Shown: in pieces, positions 46,150-54,978 of the stretch
Position numbering within the stretch: position 1 is the first letter of the stretch
How the letters are laid out: each line of letters starts with the position of its first letter
Assembly (NCBI RefSeq): GCF_006363915.1
Contig: NZ_CP040946.1
From: Methylophilus medardensis
GTDB lineage: Bacteria > Pseudomonadota > Gammaproteobacteria > Burkholderiales > Methylophilaceae
Reading direction: 5' to 3' (one strand)
Length of the DNA stretch: 64,000 bases
Translations under genes and position numbers: made by a program
Notes under the pieces: model-generated
Told to the model about the DNA's origin: nothing
Databases searched by the model: none
Seen by the model: the letters and a program-made list of their open reading frames with translations, nothing else

Positions 46150-47186
46150 AGGTATTAGTCGTCGATGACAGTCAAATTAACCTGACCTTGTTTTCAGCTT
46201 TGTTGAATAAAATGGAGGATGTCACCCCGGTGACCTTTTTAAATCCGCTTCTGGCGCTGGAATGGTGTGCCGAGCAAGATCCTGATTTGGTCTTGCTGGA
46301 TTACATGATGCCAGAACTCGATGGCTTAGCCTTTTTGGCTCGGTTTCGACAGTTAGCTGGCAAAGAGAGCATTCCAGTCATCATGGTGACTGCGGTGACC
46401 GAGAGAGATATTCGCCATCAAGGCCTTGAAGCTTCTGCCAACGATTTTTTAAACAAGCCTGTTGATAAAGTGGAGTTTCAGGCGCGGGTAAAAAACATGT
46501 TGACCTTGCGGCGTGCCCAAGTCCAACTACTCAACCGCGCAGAATGGTTGGCGGAAGAAGTGAAAAAAGCGACCAAAGAGCTGGTGGAAAGTGAGCATGA
46601 GCTCATTCACCGCTTGTCAAAAGCGGCCGAGTATCGTGACCCTGAAACCGGGGCACATATTTTACGCATGTCCAATTACTCTAAATTGATTGCAAAAAAT
46701 CTCGGCTTACCGGCTGTCGAACAAGAGTTGTTACTTACCGCTGCCCCCATGCATGACATTGGAAAGATCGGCATTCCTGACCAGATATTACTCAAACCGG
46801 GGCGACTGGATGAGAGCGAGTTAGAAGTGATGCGAAAACATGCAGAATATGGCGCAGAGCTATTAAAAAATGCGACCACCGTGCTCACCAAAACGGCGCA
46901 AATTGTGGCCGCAACGCACCATGAAAAATATGATGGTTCGGGTTACCCCAACGGCCTCAAAGGCGATGAGATTCCGCTGTATGGCAGGATTGTTGCGCTG
47001 GCAGATGTGTTCGATGCCTTGACTTCCGTCAGGCCCTACAAAAAGGCTTGGTCGATTGAGGATGCCAAACGCTATGTGGTAGAAAACGCAGGCACGCATT
47101 TTGATCCCAAGTGTGTGGCAGCGTTCTTGGCAGACTGGGACGAAGTGTTGGCAATTAATGCAAAATTTAAAGATGACCATGCGTAG
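46146..47186 (+). CDS. Response regulator with HD-GYP output (RpfG-like)
   Basis: 346 residues. Receiver 1-125 with VDDSQ (6-10) and phospho-acceptor Asp52 in LLDYMMPELDG; coiled-coil linker; HD-GYP domain with MHDIGKIGIPD, LKPGRLDESE, THHEKYDGSGYPNGLKGDEIPLYGR (cited in part: HHEKYDGSGYP) and DVFDALTS. All metal ligands and GYP are present, so it should degrade c-di-GMP. It starts at the kinase stop codon (ATGA), making it the likely partner of that kinase. An analogue of the Xanthomonas RpfC/RpfG pair. Confidence 0.94.
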
Positions 47187-48921
47187 ATTCTACTTGCCCG
47201 CTGTGTCAGCTCGCTGGTGCATTGCCCTGCTGGCCTTGATGCTGTCTAGCCTTCTGGCTGGGTATCCGGCCCATGCGGCCACGGCAGTACACAAACCCTT
47301 GGTGGTCGGTAGTGAGGAAGAGTACCCGCCGTTCTCTATTGGTTATACCGATGAGACGGCCGATGGTTTTACCGTAGAGCTCTGGAAAGCGGTAGCTGCC
47401 AAGGCGCAGCTGGACTACGTGATTCATGTGAAGCCGTTTAAACAGCTGCTGGCGGATATCAACACGGGTCAGGTGGATGTGCTGATTAACTTAGCGCAGT
47501 CCGAGGATCGTAAAAAGATGGTTGATTTTACGGTGCCGCATGTGACGGTCTCAGGGGGCATTTTTGTCCGAAAATCTACCGGCCGTATCCTGAAAGAAGA
47601 CGATCTCAATGGCAAAGAAGTGATTGTCATGAGTGGTGATCTCGCGCAGAGTTACGCCCAATCCCAACCGTGGGGCGGACGCCTCACGCTCGTCAACTCT
47701 GCCTCAGAAGCCTTTAATTTACTGGCCTCTGGCAAACATGATGCGGTGGTCATCAGTAAATTAGCCGGCGAAAAAACCATCAAGCAACTGCAACTGGATA
47801 ACGTCAAGCTGGTGGATGCGAGCATCGGGTTTCAACAAAAGTTTTCGTTTGCAGTCACTAAAGGCAATGCGGATTTGCTCGCGAGAATTAATGAGGGCAT
47901 GGCGCTAGTGAAGGAGAGCGGTGAGTACGATGCCATCTATAACAAATGGTTTGCTATTTATCACTTAGAGCCAGCACTTTTCACGGATGCTTTTTATATT
48001 TCGACCGTATTTGCGGTGTTATCGATCTCATTGGCAGGATTTTTGTTTTACATGCGCACGAGCGATAAAAAACAATCGCATCATTTGATTCGTGAAGCGA
48101 ACAAGAATTTTGAAAGCGTGTTATCAGCAGCCTCGCATTTTTCAATCATTGCCACGGACATGCAAGGGGTGATTAACACGTTTAATACTGGGGCAGAGCA
48201 GTTACTAGGTTATCGTGCGGCTGACATGTTGGCCAATGTCAACATCGTGACACTGCATCATCGCCCCGAGCTGGAATTACGCAGGTCTAAATTGAGTAAA
48301 TATTTTAAGCGCAGTTTGAGTGAGTTTGATGCGCTGGTGTTTAAGGCCTTGTTGGGCGAGCGTGAGAGTTTTGAGTGTGAGTATCTGTCGAGTGACCAGC
48401 GCAAAATTAGCGTGATGCTCAACATCTCCTTAATGAAAAATGCCGAAGACAACATTATTGGCTTTTTATTTATTGCTCAGGATATTACCGAGCGCAAAAA
48501 ACTGGAAGAAGTGCAAGTTCGGTATCTGGACAAATTAAGACATAGCGAAGTTTATCGTGCCGCTATTTTGGAGTGTGCACCGGATGCGATCATGATCATG
48601 AATGAAGAGGGTGCTTTTGTGGAATTTAACCCTGCCGCAGAAAAGCTGTTTGATTATCAGCGCGCCGAAGTGATTGGACACAAAGTGGCCAACCTGATTA
48701 TTCCTGCAGTGCATCGAGGCAGGCATGATGAAGGCATGAAAACTTATCTTAAATCCGGCGCCAGCGCTATTTTAGGGCGAAGAGTGGTGGTGCCAGCCAT
48801 GCGCCGAGATGGCAGCGAAATTCAAATTGAAATGACGGTGATCCCATTTGATGTGGATGAGCAGCAACATTTTCTCGCCTATGCCAGAGAAATGTCGAAC
48901 ACCGTCAGTGATCGCCAATAA
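47179..48921 (+). CDS. Periplasmic binding-protein domain fused to two PAS domains, no output domain
   Basis: 580 residues from the ATG at 47179, overlapping the previous stop by 8 bases (ATG 47173 is an alternative). Signal/anchor LALMLSSLLAGYPAHA, an SBP_bac_3 domain (VGSEEEYPPFSIGYTDETADGFTVELW in part, DVLINLAQSEDRKKMVDF, ASIGFQQKFSFAVTKGN) to about 270, a membrane helix about 275-297, then two PAS domains (IATDMQGVINTFNTGAEQLLGY and IMNEEGAFVEFNPAAEKLFDY in part). The chain ends after the second PAS; no kinase, GGDEF or EAL domain follows. It probably passes a periplasmic ligand signal to the kinase encoded in the same operon. Confidence 0.88.
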   Translation: MRRFYLPAVSARWCIALLALMLSSLLAGYPAHAATAVHKPLVVGSEEEYPPFSIGYTDETADGFTVELWKAVAAKAQLDYVIHVKPFKQLLADINTGQVDVLINLAQSEDRKKMVDFTVPHVTVSGGIFVRKSTGRILKEDDLNGKEVIVMSGDLAQSYAQSQPWGGRLTLVNSASEAFNLLASGKHDAVVISKLAGEKTIKQLQLDNVKLVDASIGFQQKFSFAVTKGNADLLARINEGMALVKESGEYDAIYNKWFAIYHLEPALFTDAFYISTVFAVLSISLAGFLFYMRTSDKKQSHHLIREANKNFESVLSAASHFSIIATDMQGVINTFNTGAEQLLGYRAADMLANVNIVTLHHRPELELRRSKLSKYFKRSLSEFDALVFKALLGERESFECEYLSSDQRKISVMLNISLMKNAEDNIIGFLFIAQDITERKKLEEVQVRYLDKLRHSEVYRAAILECAPDAIMIMNEEGAFVEFNPAAEKLFDYQRAEVIGHKVANLIIPAVHRGRHDEGMKTYLKSGASAILGRRVVVPAMRRDGSEIQIEMTVIPFDVDEQQHFLAYAREMSNTVSDRQ

Positions 48922-49305
48922 GCCGAATGCCCCTTACAGGTCAAGAAAGAGGAAATAGCAATTGCAAGGGGGGTGGGAAAGGGTTGGGAATGATGGGCGG
49001 ATACTCATACGGGGGAGAGCAGATGCTGAAATCTTTATCCGCTTTCAAACAATGCTTTCGTGCAACACACACAGACCTTTGTTCCTTATCAAACAACATT
49101 CTGAACAAAGCGTAGGGTTTTATGACAGTTGTCGTGAAGCAACCATGCTTTTTCAAGCCGTTGTGATGGCTAACATTACAATAAATCTACAGGCAGCCGC
49201 CTGCGCTAAGGTGCAACTTTAGCAGCGCAAGCTGACGGCTCGCTTACACATCACGGTTTTACAACGTCAAGCGGTTACAATCGCTAGCCAGTCAGCAGCA
49301 CGAGC
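48922..49305. other. Intergenic region between convergent genes
   Basis: About 380 bases holding no gene that I can support. A weak inverted sequence CTTTGTTC (49077-49084) with GAACAAAG (49103-49110) could act as a terminator for the signalling operon, but it lacks a clear T-tract. Confidence 0.4.
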
Positions 49306-49749
49306 TTAGTCGTGCCCACGCCCATGTCCGCGACCATGCCCATGGCCGTGATCATCGTCATCATGCCAATGCGCGTGATGGTCACCACCGCGTCCCGGGC
49401 CTGGTCGACCCGCATAGGCGTTGTAGCGCGGTGCGTACACATGTTGATACCAGCCATCCTGCACAAAGTACACCTGTCTGCCACACGCACCATACTGGCC
49501 GCAGTAACGCCCCCATTTTTTCATATGTCCTGGCGGGACGCGTAGATAGAGTGGCGCTTGCACGACGGCGACGGGTGGCGGTTGAATGATCACGGGTTGC
49601 GGGTAAATCACCTGCGGTGCAGGGTATGGATTCCCCAACACAATCTGGCCATAAAAGCCCGGTTGCCCGACACTGACAGCAACGCCGCCCTCCGCCATTG
49701 CCGACATCGAAACGCCCATCCATAACACACACATCAAACCATATTTCAT
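49306..49749 (-). CDS. Small exported protein with a His/Gly-rich tail
   Basis: 147 residues; signal peptide to about residue 19 (VSMSAMA). The middle is Pro/Val/Gln-rich with a core LYLRVPPGHMKKWGRYCGQYGACGRQVYFVQDGWYQ, here cited as VPPGHMKKW and CGQYGACGR. The last 30 residues are nearly all His, Gly, Asp and Arg (HHAHWHDDDDHGHGHGRG), a likely metal-binding tail (nickel, zinc or copper). Similar proteins with the VPPGHxKxW core occur in other betaproteobacteria; function is unknown. Its proximity to the nickel enzyme urease is suggestive but about 9 kb distant. Confidence 0.72.
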   Translation of the reverse strand: MKYGLMCVLWMGVSMSAMAEGGVAVSVGQPGFYGQIVLGNPYPAPQVIYPQPVIIQPPPVAVVQAPLYLRVPPGHMKKWGRYCGQYGACGRQVYFVQDGWYQHVYAPRYNAYAGRPGPGRGGDHHAHWHDDDDHGHGHGRGHGRGHD

Positions 49750-49859
49750 TATGTTGTCACCTCAAAAAGATTTAGCCCTGTTGCTGAACGCATGGCACTG
49801 CAACCCCATGCTGAGGCAGATTTTATTAAGCAAGGCTAGAGAGTGACAGTCTTAGGATG

Positions 49860-49897
49860 CTGATCGTCTTGTCAGAAAAGGCTGACAAGACGATCAG
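49860..49897 (-). terminator. Perfect 16-base hairpin downstream of the lipoprotein gene
   Basis: CTGATCGTCTTGTCAG (49860-49875) and CTGACAAGACGATCAG (49882-49897) are exact complements around a 6-base loop, 37 bases after the end of the gene at 49934. There is no T-tract, so it could be a terminator of weak type or an mRNA-stabilising stem-loop. Confidence 0.5.
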
Positions 49898-49933
49898 GGA
49901 TTGAAGTACGGTTACACATCGGTGTATCGCGCA

Positions 49934-50539
49934 TTATTTGATGTTACGAATTGCCATCCATCCCGCATCGTGCATACAGGCGACAAAGGCGCGTTTGTAT
50001 TGTTGGGTTTTGTAATCCGGCAGATAGTCTGGGCCCAGTTTTTTCTCGCAAACTGACTGATCTTGCTGCAATTGCTTTGGAAACGCGCCCATTTTCCACC
50101 ATGAATTGATTGCGTAAACCACCTCAGGCCCATCGTTTACCGTGGAGTGCGCCGTCACCGCTTTACTCGGGCTGGGTTCTTGGGGCATAGCGGGCGCAGC
50201 CACTGCCGTGGCTGTGCTTGGCGTTTGTGGTGTTTTTGTAACAGTAGGCGCCGTCGGTGTCTTGGCTGGCTGCGGGGGTAACTCGATGAATGGGCTTGGC
50301 TTCGCTTGGCTGGCCTGCTTGTTATCGGTCACATCGATGGTTGCAAATAAAGGATCTAACGCATCCACCTTCGGTTTTTGCCAGCCTTGTTCTGCCAGGC
50401 AGGCAGAGAGCTGATCACCGGTGCCGCGGCAGGCCTGATGGGCGCGATCTATATCTTGTTGTGAGCCGCCGCGCTTATAAGAAACCTCGCCACAACCGGC
50501 GATGAAAACACTCAATACCACGTAAGTTAAAAGACGCAT
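49934..50539 (-). CDS. Lipoprotein of unknown function with paired CxxxxGW modules
   Basis: 201 residues from MRLLTYVVLSVFIAGC (AGGA before the ATG at 50539). A lipobox IAGC gives an envelope lipoprotein. A Cys-containing module at the N-terminus (ACRGTGDQLSACLAEQGW) and a similar one at the C-terminus (KRAFVACMHDAGW) flank a Pro/Ala/Thr linker. The pattern of cysteines ending in GW is also seen in other small envelope proteins, but no family name can be given. Its start faces away from fmdC, leaving a shared divergent promoter region. Confidence 0.7.
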   Translation of the reverse strand: MRLLTYVVLSVFIAGCGEVSYKRGGSQQDIDRAHQACRGTGDQLSACLAEQGWQKPKVDALDPLFATIDVTDNKQASQAKPSPFIELPPQPAKTPTAPTVTKTPQTPSTATAVAAPAMPQEPSPSKAVTAHSTVNDGPEVVYAINSWWKMGAFPKQLQQDQSVCEKKLGPDYLPDYKTQQYKRAFVACMHDAGWMAIRNIK

Positions 50540-50643
50540 TGCTTGTCCTGTGTTCAATTTGTTATGTGCAGTCTAGCGGTGTTTGACTGCCATCGCCACT
50601 ACGCAAATTGACGTATTTGTCCTACACCACCCTCTCGTTAAGC

Positions 50644-50660
50644 TTGGCACAAGTTTTGGT
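50644..50660 (+). promoter_or_regulatory. Sigma-54-like promoter before fmdC
   Basis: TTGGCAC (50644-50650) and TTTGGT (50655-50660) give the spacing of a -24/-12 promoter: the two GG dinucleotides are separated by ten bases, though consensus -12 is GC, so one base differs. It lies 43-59 bases before the fmdC ATG, a normal distance. Sigma-54 control would suit amide and urea uptake under nitrogen limitation. Confidence 0.5.
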
Positions 50661-50702
50661 TGACTTGTGATGTTTGAATTTAACGAGAAAGGGAATTCTA
50701 CG

Positions 50703-51899
50703 ATGATGAATATTAAAAAATGTGCCTTGCACACTGCAGTAATGTTGGCTTGCGGGTTGGGTACGCAATTGGCTAATGCGGGTGCCACGATTAGTTTCGG
50801 TGAGGACAAGTATATCAGTGCTGGCTTTGGGTTTATTTCTAGTTACAACTCTGTTGAAGATGCTTCTAATGGGGGTAAAGATCGTTCAAACGATTTCACC
50901 TTGGACAGTGCGCGTTTGTATTTGTCGGGTTCATTTAACAAATACATCAAAGGCATGTTGAATACTGAGAAGTCTGGTGGCGGTTCCGCGAACAGTAACT
51001 TTGAAGTGATTGATGCCAACGTACAGTTCCAAGTCACTCCTGAAGTTGCTATCTGGGCTGGTCGTTTCCTCTCCCCAAGTGACCGCGCCAACATGGCAGG
51101 TCCGTACTACTCTATGGGTGGCGGCTATTGGGCAAACATCGCTTCTCGTTACGGATGGAATGGTGGTGTGATTGGTCGTGATGATGGTGTGGCTGTAGTT
51201 TCAAGTTTCCTCGAAGATCATTTGGCTGTTTCATTTGGTGCTTTTGAAGGTAACCAAATATTCCGTTTTAGTGGTGTTGGTGCGCAGTCGCAATCCTCTA
51301 CGACTAAAGATAACCTGATGTATGCTGGCCGTGTGCAATACAACTTCTGGGATGCTGAACCTGGCTATTACGGTACAGGTAACTACTTCGGTGCAAAAGA
51401 TATTCTTTCTATTGGCATTGCTGGTCGTATGAAAAAAGATGGTGCTGTTGCCCCAGCAGTTTCTGGTGTGGCGGGTGACTACAAATCATACAGCGTTGAC
51501 TTTTTGTTAGAGAAAAAAGATGTTGGGCCAGGCACATTCTCAGCCGAAGCTGCCTACTATTACTATGACACAGACAATGTGTTCTTGGGCGAGCAAGGTA
51601 AAGCTTACTCTGCAGGTCTTGGTTATTTGTTCAGCGAACCTGTTGGTTGGGGCAAGATTATGCCTATCGTGCGCTACCAAAAATTTGATGCAGATGGTGT
51701 AACAAGTTTTGATGGGTCTACTAGTCCGGCAACATTTACCAATAATCGAGGCAGTAACGACACCAAGCGTTTTGAGATTGGCGCTAACTACATCATTGCC
51801 CCATACAACTCTGTGATTACAGCTACCGTTGGCAAAACAGATACATCTGCTACTTCAAGCGATAATTTCGTCAAAGTCGCCCTGCAAATGCAATTTTAA
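50703..51899 (+). CDS. fmdC: Outer-membrane porin for amides/urea, FmdC
   Basis: 398 residues from the ATG at 50703 (the next codon is also ATG). AAGGG lies about 9 bases upstream. A signal peptide ends near GTQLANA. The mature part shows alternating polar/hydrophobic beta strands and ends in aromatic/Phe (VALQMQF), as outer-membrane porins do. In M. methylotrophus FmdC is a porin induced with formamidase and thought to admit urea and short amides. First gene of the fmd locus. FmdC and FmdA are separated by 41 bases with AAAGGAG. Confidence 0.85.
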   Translation: MMNIKKCALHTAVMLACGLGTQLANAGATISFGEDKYISAGFGFISSYNSVEDASNGGKDRSNDFTLDSARLYLSGSFNKYIKGMLNTEKSGGGSANSNFEVIDANVQFQVTPEVAIWAGRFLSPSDRANMAGPYYSMGGGYWANIASRYGWNGGVIGRDDGVAVVSSFLEDHLAVSFGAFEGNQIFRFSGVGAQSQSSTTKDNLMYAGRVQYNFWDAEPGYYGTGNYFGAKDILSIGIAGRMKKDGAVAPAVSGVAGDYKSYSVDFLLEKKDVGPGTFSAEAAYYYYDTDNVFLGEQGKAYSAGLGYLFSEPVGWGKIMPIVRYQKFDADGVTSFDGSTSPATFTNNRGSNDTKRFEIGANYIIAPYNSVITATVGKTDTSATSSDNFVKVALQMQF

Positions 51900-51940
51900 T
51901 TAATGACTTATAACCCTTTCTCACAAAGGAGATGAGTGTA

Positions 51941-53164
51941 ATGAAAACAATAGTGAAGTTGGATTTGGATAAAAAGCCCTGGGAACAGGACGGTCAGATT
52001 CATAACCGCTGGCACCCAGATTTACCCATGATTGCCATGGTTAAACCAGGGGATGAGTTCCGCGTAGAGTGTATGGATTGGACCGGCGGTCAAATTGGTA
52101 ACAATGACAGCGCTAACGATATCCGTGACGTGGACTTAACTCAGGTGCACTACCTGAGTGGTCCGATCGGTGTCGAAGGGGCTGAGCCTGGTGACCTGAT
52201 GGTGGTTGAGATTCTGGATGTCGGTACCTTTGACGACCAGCAGTGGGGCTTTAACGGTCTGTTTGCTAAAGAGAATGGCGGTGGTTTCTTGACCGACCAT
52301 TTCCCTAAGGCAAGCAAGTCGATCTGGGATTTCCACGGTGTCTACACCACCTCGCGTCACGTACCGAAAGTCCGTTATGCCGGCATCATGCATCCGGGCT
52401 TGATTGGCTGCTTGCCATCACGTGAGTTACTGGATACCTGGAATGAACGTGAAGCTGCGTTGATTGCCACCGATCCAGACCGCGTGCCTGCGCTGGCGCT
52501 GCCACCTGAGCCTAAATCTGCCGTCATGGGCCGGTTGTCTGGCGACGCTGCCAAAAAAGCGGCGGCGGAAGGTGCGCGTACCGTGCCACCGCGTGATCAT
52601 GGTGGTAACTGCGACATCAAAAACTTGACCAAGGGTTCAAAAATATTCTTCCCGGTCTATGTGAAGGATGGCGGTCTCTCCATGGGTGACCTGCACTTCT
52701 CACAAGGCGATGGTGAAATTACGTTCTGTGGTGCCATTGAAATGGCTGGCTATCTGGATATTAAAGTCAGCTTGATCAAAGACGGTGTAAAAAAATACGC
52801 CATCAAAAACCCGATCTTCCAACCAAGCCCGATTACCCCGACTTATCGTGACTACGTCATTTTTGAAGGGATTTCAGTCGATGAAGCTGGCAAGCAACAT
52901 TATCTGGATGTCCATGTCGCTTACCGTCAGGCTTGTCTGAACGCGATTGAGTACCTGAAAAAGTTTGGTTACAGCGGCGAACAAGCCGTGGCAATTTTGG
53001 GCACAGCACCGGTAGAGGGCCATATCAGCGGCATCGTCGATATTCCTAACGCCTGTGCAACATTGTGGATTCCGACGGAGATCTTTGAATTTGATATTCG
53101 CCCAAATGCCGATGGACCGAAGATCGAAGTGCCACCTGGCATTAGCGTGGCGCCAAGTACTTAA
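51941..53164 (+). CDS. fmdA: Formamidase
   Basis: 407 residues from the ATG at 51941, which has AAGGAG 9 bases upstream (the ATG at 51932 abuts the ribosome site). The sequence has the FmdA_AmdA features: WHPDLPMIAMVKPGDEFRVE, DIRDVDLTQVHYLSGPIGVEGAEPGDLM (cited in pieces), GNCDIKNLTKGSKIFFPVYV, FSQGDGEITFCGAIEMAG and YRQACLNAIEYLKKFGYSGEQA. It hydrolyses formamide, and more slowly other short amides, to ammonia and the acid. Cytoplasmic. Length fits the Methylophilus enzyme. Confidence 0.97.
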   Translation: MKTIVKLDLDKKPWEQDGQIHNRWHPDLPMIAMVKPGDEFRVECMDWTGGQIGNNDSANDIRDVDLTQVHYLSGPIGVEGAEPGDLMVVEILDVGTFDDQQWGFNGLFAKENGGGFLTDHFPKASKSIWDFHGVYTTSRHVPKVRYAGIMHPGLIGCLPSRELLDTWNEREAALIATDPDRVPALALPPEPKSAVMGRLSGDAAKKAAAEGARTVPPRDHGGNCDIKNLTKGSKIFFPVYVKDGGLSMGDLHFSQGDGEITFCGAIEMAGYLDIKVSLIKDGVKKYAIKNPIFQPSPITPTYRDYVIFEGISVDEAGKQHYLDVHVAYRQACLNAIEYLKKFGYSGEQAVAILGTAPVEGHISGIVDIPNACATLWIPTEIFEFDIRPNADGPKIEVPPGISVAPST

Positions 53165-53218
53165 TCAAGTTTTAAAGGCGACGTTTTTAACAGCCCGGTT
53201 TGCATAAGGAAAGTACAG

Positions 53219-53557
53219 ATGCCTATTTACGAATATGAGTGTGACAGTTGTGGTGTGTTTACCGCGCTACGCAAAATGAGTGAATCCAGTTTGCCAGCGG
53301 ATTGCGAGTGTTGTGGGTCTGAAAGCCCGCGCATCCTATCCGTGCCCAAACTGGCCATCATGGGCAAGCAACAACGGTCCGCACATGAGCGTAACGAGAA
53401 AGCTGCGCATGAGCCTCGCAGTGGACGCCGCTCCAGTTGTGGTTGCACAGGATCACATACCTGCAAAACCACTACCAAGGTGAACCCGGATAACGGCAAA
53501 CCTGCGATGCAAATGCAAACCAAAAAAACAGCGCGGCCTTGGATGATCGGGCACTAG
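53219..53557 (+). CDS. fmdB: FmdB-family zinc-ribbon protein
   Basis: 112 residues. The N-terminal 50 residues are an FmdB-type zinc ribbon, MPIYEYECDSCGVFTALRKM with CxxC, then CECCGSESPRI as the second CxxC. The C-terminal half is basic and has a CGCTGSHTC Cys-rich stretch; its role is unclear. FmdB is named as a putative regulator of formamidase expression. Distance to fmdA is 54 bases, with AAGGAAAG before the ATG. Confidence 0.92.
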   Translation: MPIYEYECDSCGVFTALRKMSESSLPADCECCGSESPRILSVPKLAIMGKQQRSAHERNEKAAHEPRSGRRSSCGCTGSHTCKTTTKVNPDNGKPAMQMQTKKTARPWMIGH

Positions 53558-53635
53558 GCCTGATCAGACAACCGACAAGATTGAAGCAGCAATAGCAATT
53601 AACTTAATTGATTTATCCATAAAGGAGAAGATGTA

Positions 53636-54874
53636 ATGAGTACCTTAAACAGACGAGGTTTTATGAAAGGCGCATTGCTGGGTGCCATGATGGCCGCTGG
53701 CCTCATCACTGGTCACGCTTTTGCAGCGGATTTTCCAACAGCAAAAGTGAACACCACTGGCTTGGCAGTGACCGATACAACAGTAAAAGTAGGTATTCTG
53801 CACTCTGCCACAGGGACCATGGCGATCAGTGAAACGGGTTCGATTCAGGCTGAAAAACTGGCCATTGAGCAAATCAATGCCATGGGTGGTATCTTGGGTC
53901 GCAAAATTGAAATCGTGCAAGAAGATGGTGCTTCTGACTGGCCAACATTTGCCGAAAAAGCAAAAAAATTGCTCGAAAAAGACAAAGTGGCTTCTGTGAT
54001 GGGTTGCTGGACTTCAGCTTCACGTAAAGCAGCCTTGCCAGTGTTTGAAAAAGACAACGGCTTGCTGTTCTACCCAACGTTTTACGAAGGTTTAGAGCAA
54101 TCTAAAAACGTGTTCTACACAGGTCAAGAAGCCACACAACAAATTCTGGCGGGTTTGGACTGGATTGCAAAAGAGAAAAATGCCAAAACATTCTATCTGA
54201 TCGGTTCAGACTACATCTGGCCACGTACGTCGATGAAAATTGCGCGTAAACACATCGAGCAACATCTGGGCGGCAAAGTGGTGGGTGAAGAGTACATCGC
54301 GCTGGGCGATACACAGTTCGGTTCAGTGATCAACAAGATCAAACTGAAAAAACCTGACGTGATTTACGCAGCAGTGGTAGGTGGTAGTAACGTTGCTTGG
54401 TTTAAACAATTGAACGCGGCTGGTTTGAACTCCAGCAAACAAACCATGCTGACCATTTCGGTAACAGAAGATGAAGTGTTAGGTATTGGTGGCGAAAACT
54501 TGGCTGGTTTCTACTCTGCCATGAAGTATTTCCAATCCCAAGACAATGATTCAAACAAGAAATTTGTTGAAGCATTCAAAAAACGCTGGGGTAAAGATGC
54601 TGTGATCGGTGACGTGACCCAAGCGGCTTATCTGGGCCCATGGTTGTACAAAGCTGCGGTTGAACGTGCCGGTAGCTTCGATGTAGACAAAGTACAAGCG
54701 GCATTGCCTGGTTACGAGTTCAAAGATGCACCTGAAGGTTCTGTGACTGTGGAAGCTAACCATCACTTGACGACCAAACTGCGTATCGGTCAATGGGGTA
54801 AAGATGGTCAAGCTAAAGTGGTTTACACCTCTGGTTACATCAAACCTGATCCATTTCCAAAAGGCTATCAATAA
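53636..54874 (+). CDS. fmdD: Amide/urea ABC transporter substrate-binding protein FmdD
   Basis: 412 residues. The leader NRRGFMKGALLGAMMAAGLITGHAFA (cited in parts) carries a twin-arginine-like motif, so export may be by Tat. The mature part is a branched-chain-amide/UrtA-like type I binding protein: VKVGILHSATGTMAISE, LAIEQINAMGGILGRKIE, GCWTSASRKAALPVFE, GLLFYPTFYEGLE. Family knowledge gives short-chain amides and urea as ligands. AGGAG precedes the ATG. A strong hairpin separates it from fmdE, as usual where binding protein is needed in excess. Confidence 0.95.
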   Translation: MSTLNRRGFMKGALLGAMMAAGLITGHAFAADFPTAKVNTTGLAVTDTTVKVGILHSATGTMAISETGSIQAEKLAIEQINAMGGILGRKIEIVQEDGASDWPTFAEKAKKLLEKDKVASVMGCWTSASRKAALPVFEKDNGLLFYPTFYEGLEQSKNVFYTGQEATQQILAGLDWIAKEKNAKTFYLIGSDYIWPRTSMKIARKHIEQHLGGKVVGEEYIALGDTQFGSVINKIKLKKPDVIYAAVVGGSNVAWFKQLNAAGLNSSKQTMLTISVTEDEVLGIGGENLAGFYSAMKYFQSQDNDSNKKFVEAFKKRWGKDAVIGDVTQAAYLGPWLYKAAVERAGSFDVDKVQAALPGYEFKDAPEGSVTVEANHHLTTKLRIGQWGKDGQAKVVYTSGYIKPDPFPKGYQ

Positions 54875-54900
54875 GCTAGTCCTGTCTTAATGGTATAAGC

Positions 54901-54923
54901 GGTAGCCGGGTGATCCGGCTACC
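54901..54923 (+). terminator. Stem-loop between fmdD and fmdE
   Basis: GGTAGCCGG-GTGAT-CCGGCTACC: perfect 9-base stem followed by CTTTG, without a T-run. Most likely an mRNA-stabilising or attenuating hairpin that raises the amount of binding protein relative to the permeases. Confidence 0.7.
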
Positions 54924-54978
54924 CTTTGCCACAAGTAACAAATATTTATTTGAGAAGTAGCATTTAAAGGAGACCGAT

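Noticed and set aside
49306..49749. His-rich protein as a urease nickel chaperone
   Set aside because: It lies 9 kb from ureD, on the other strand, and lacks any known hydrogenase/urease accessory motif; the tail alone does not prove nickel.
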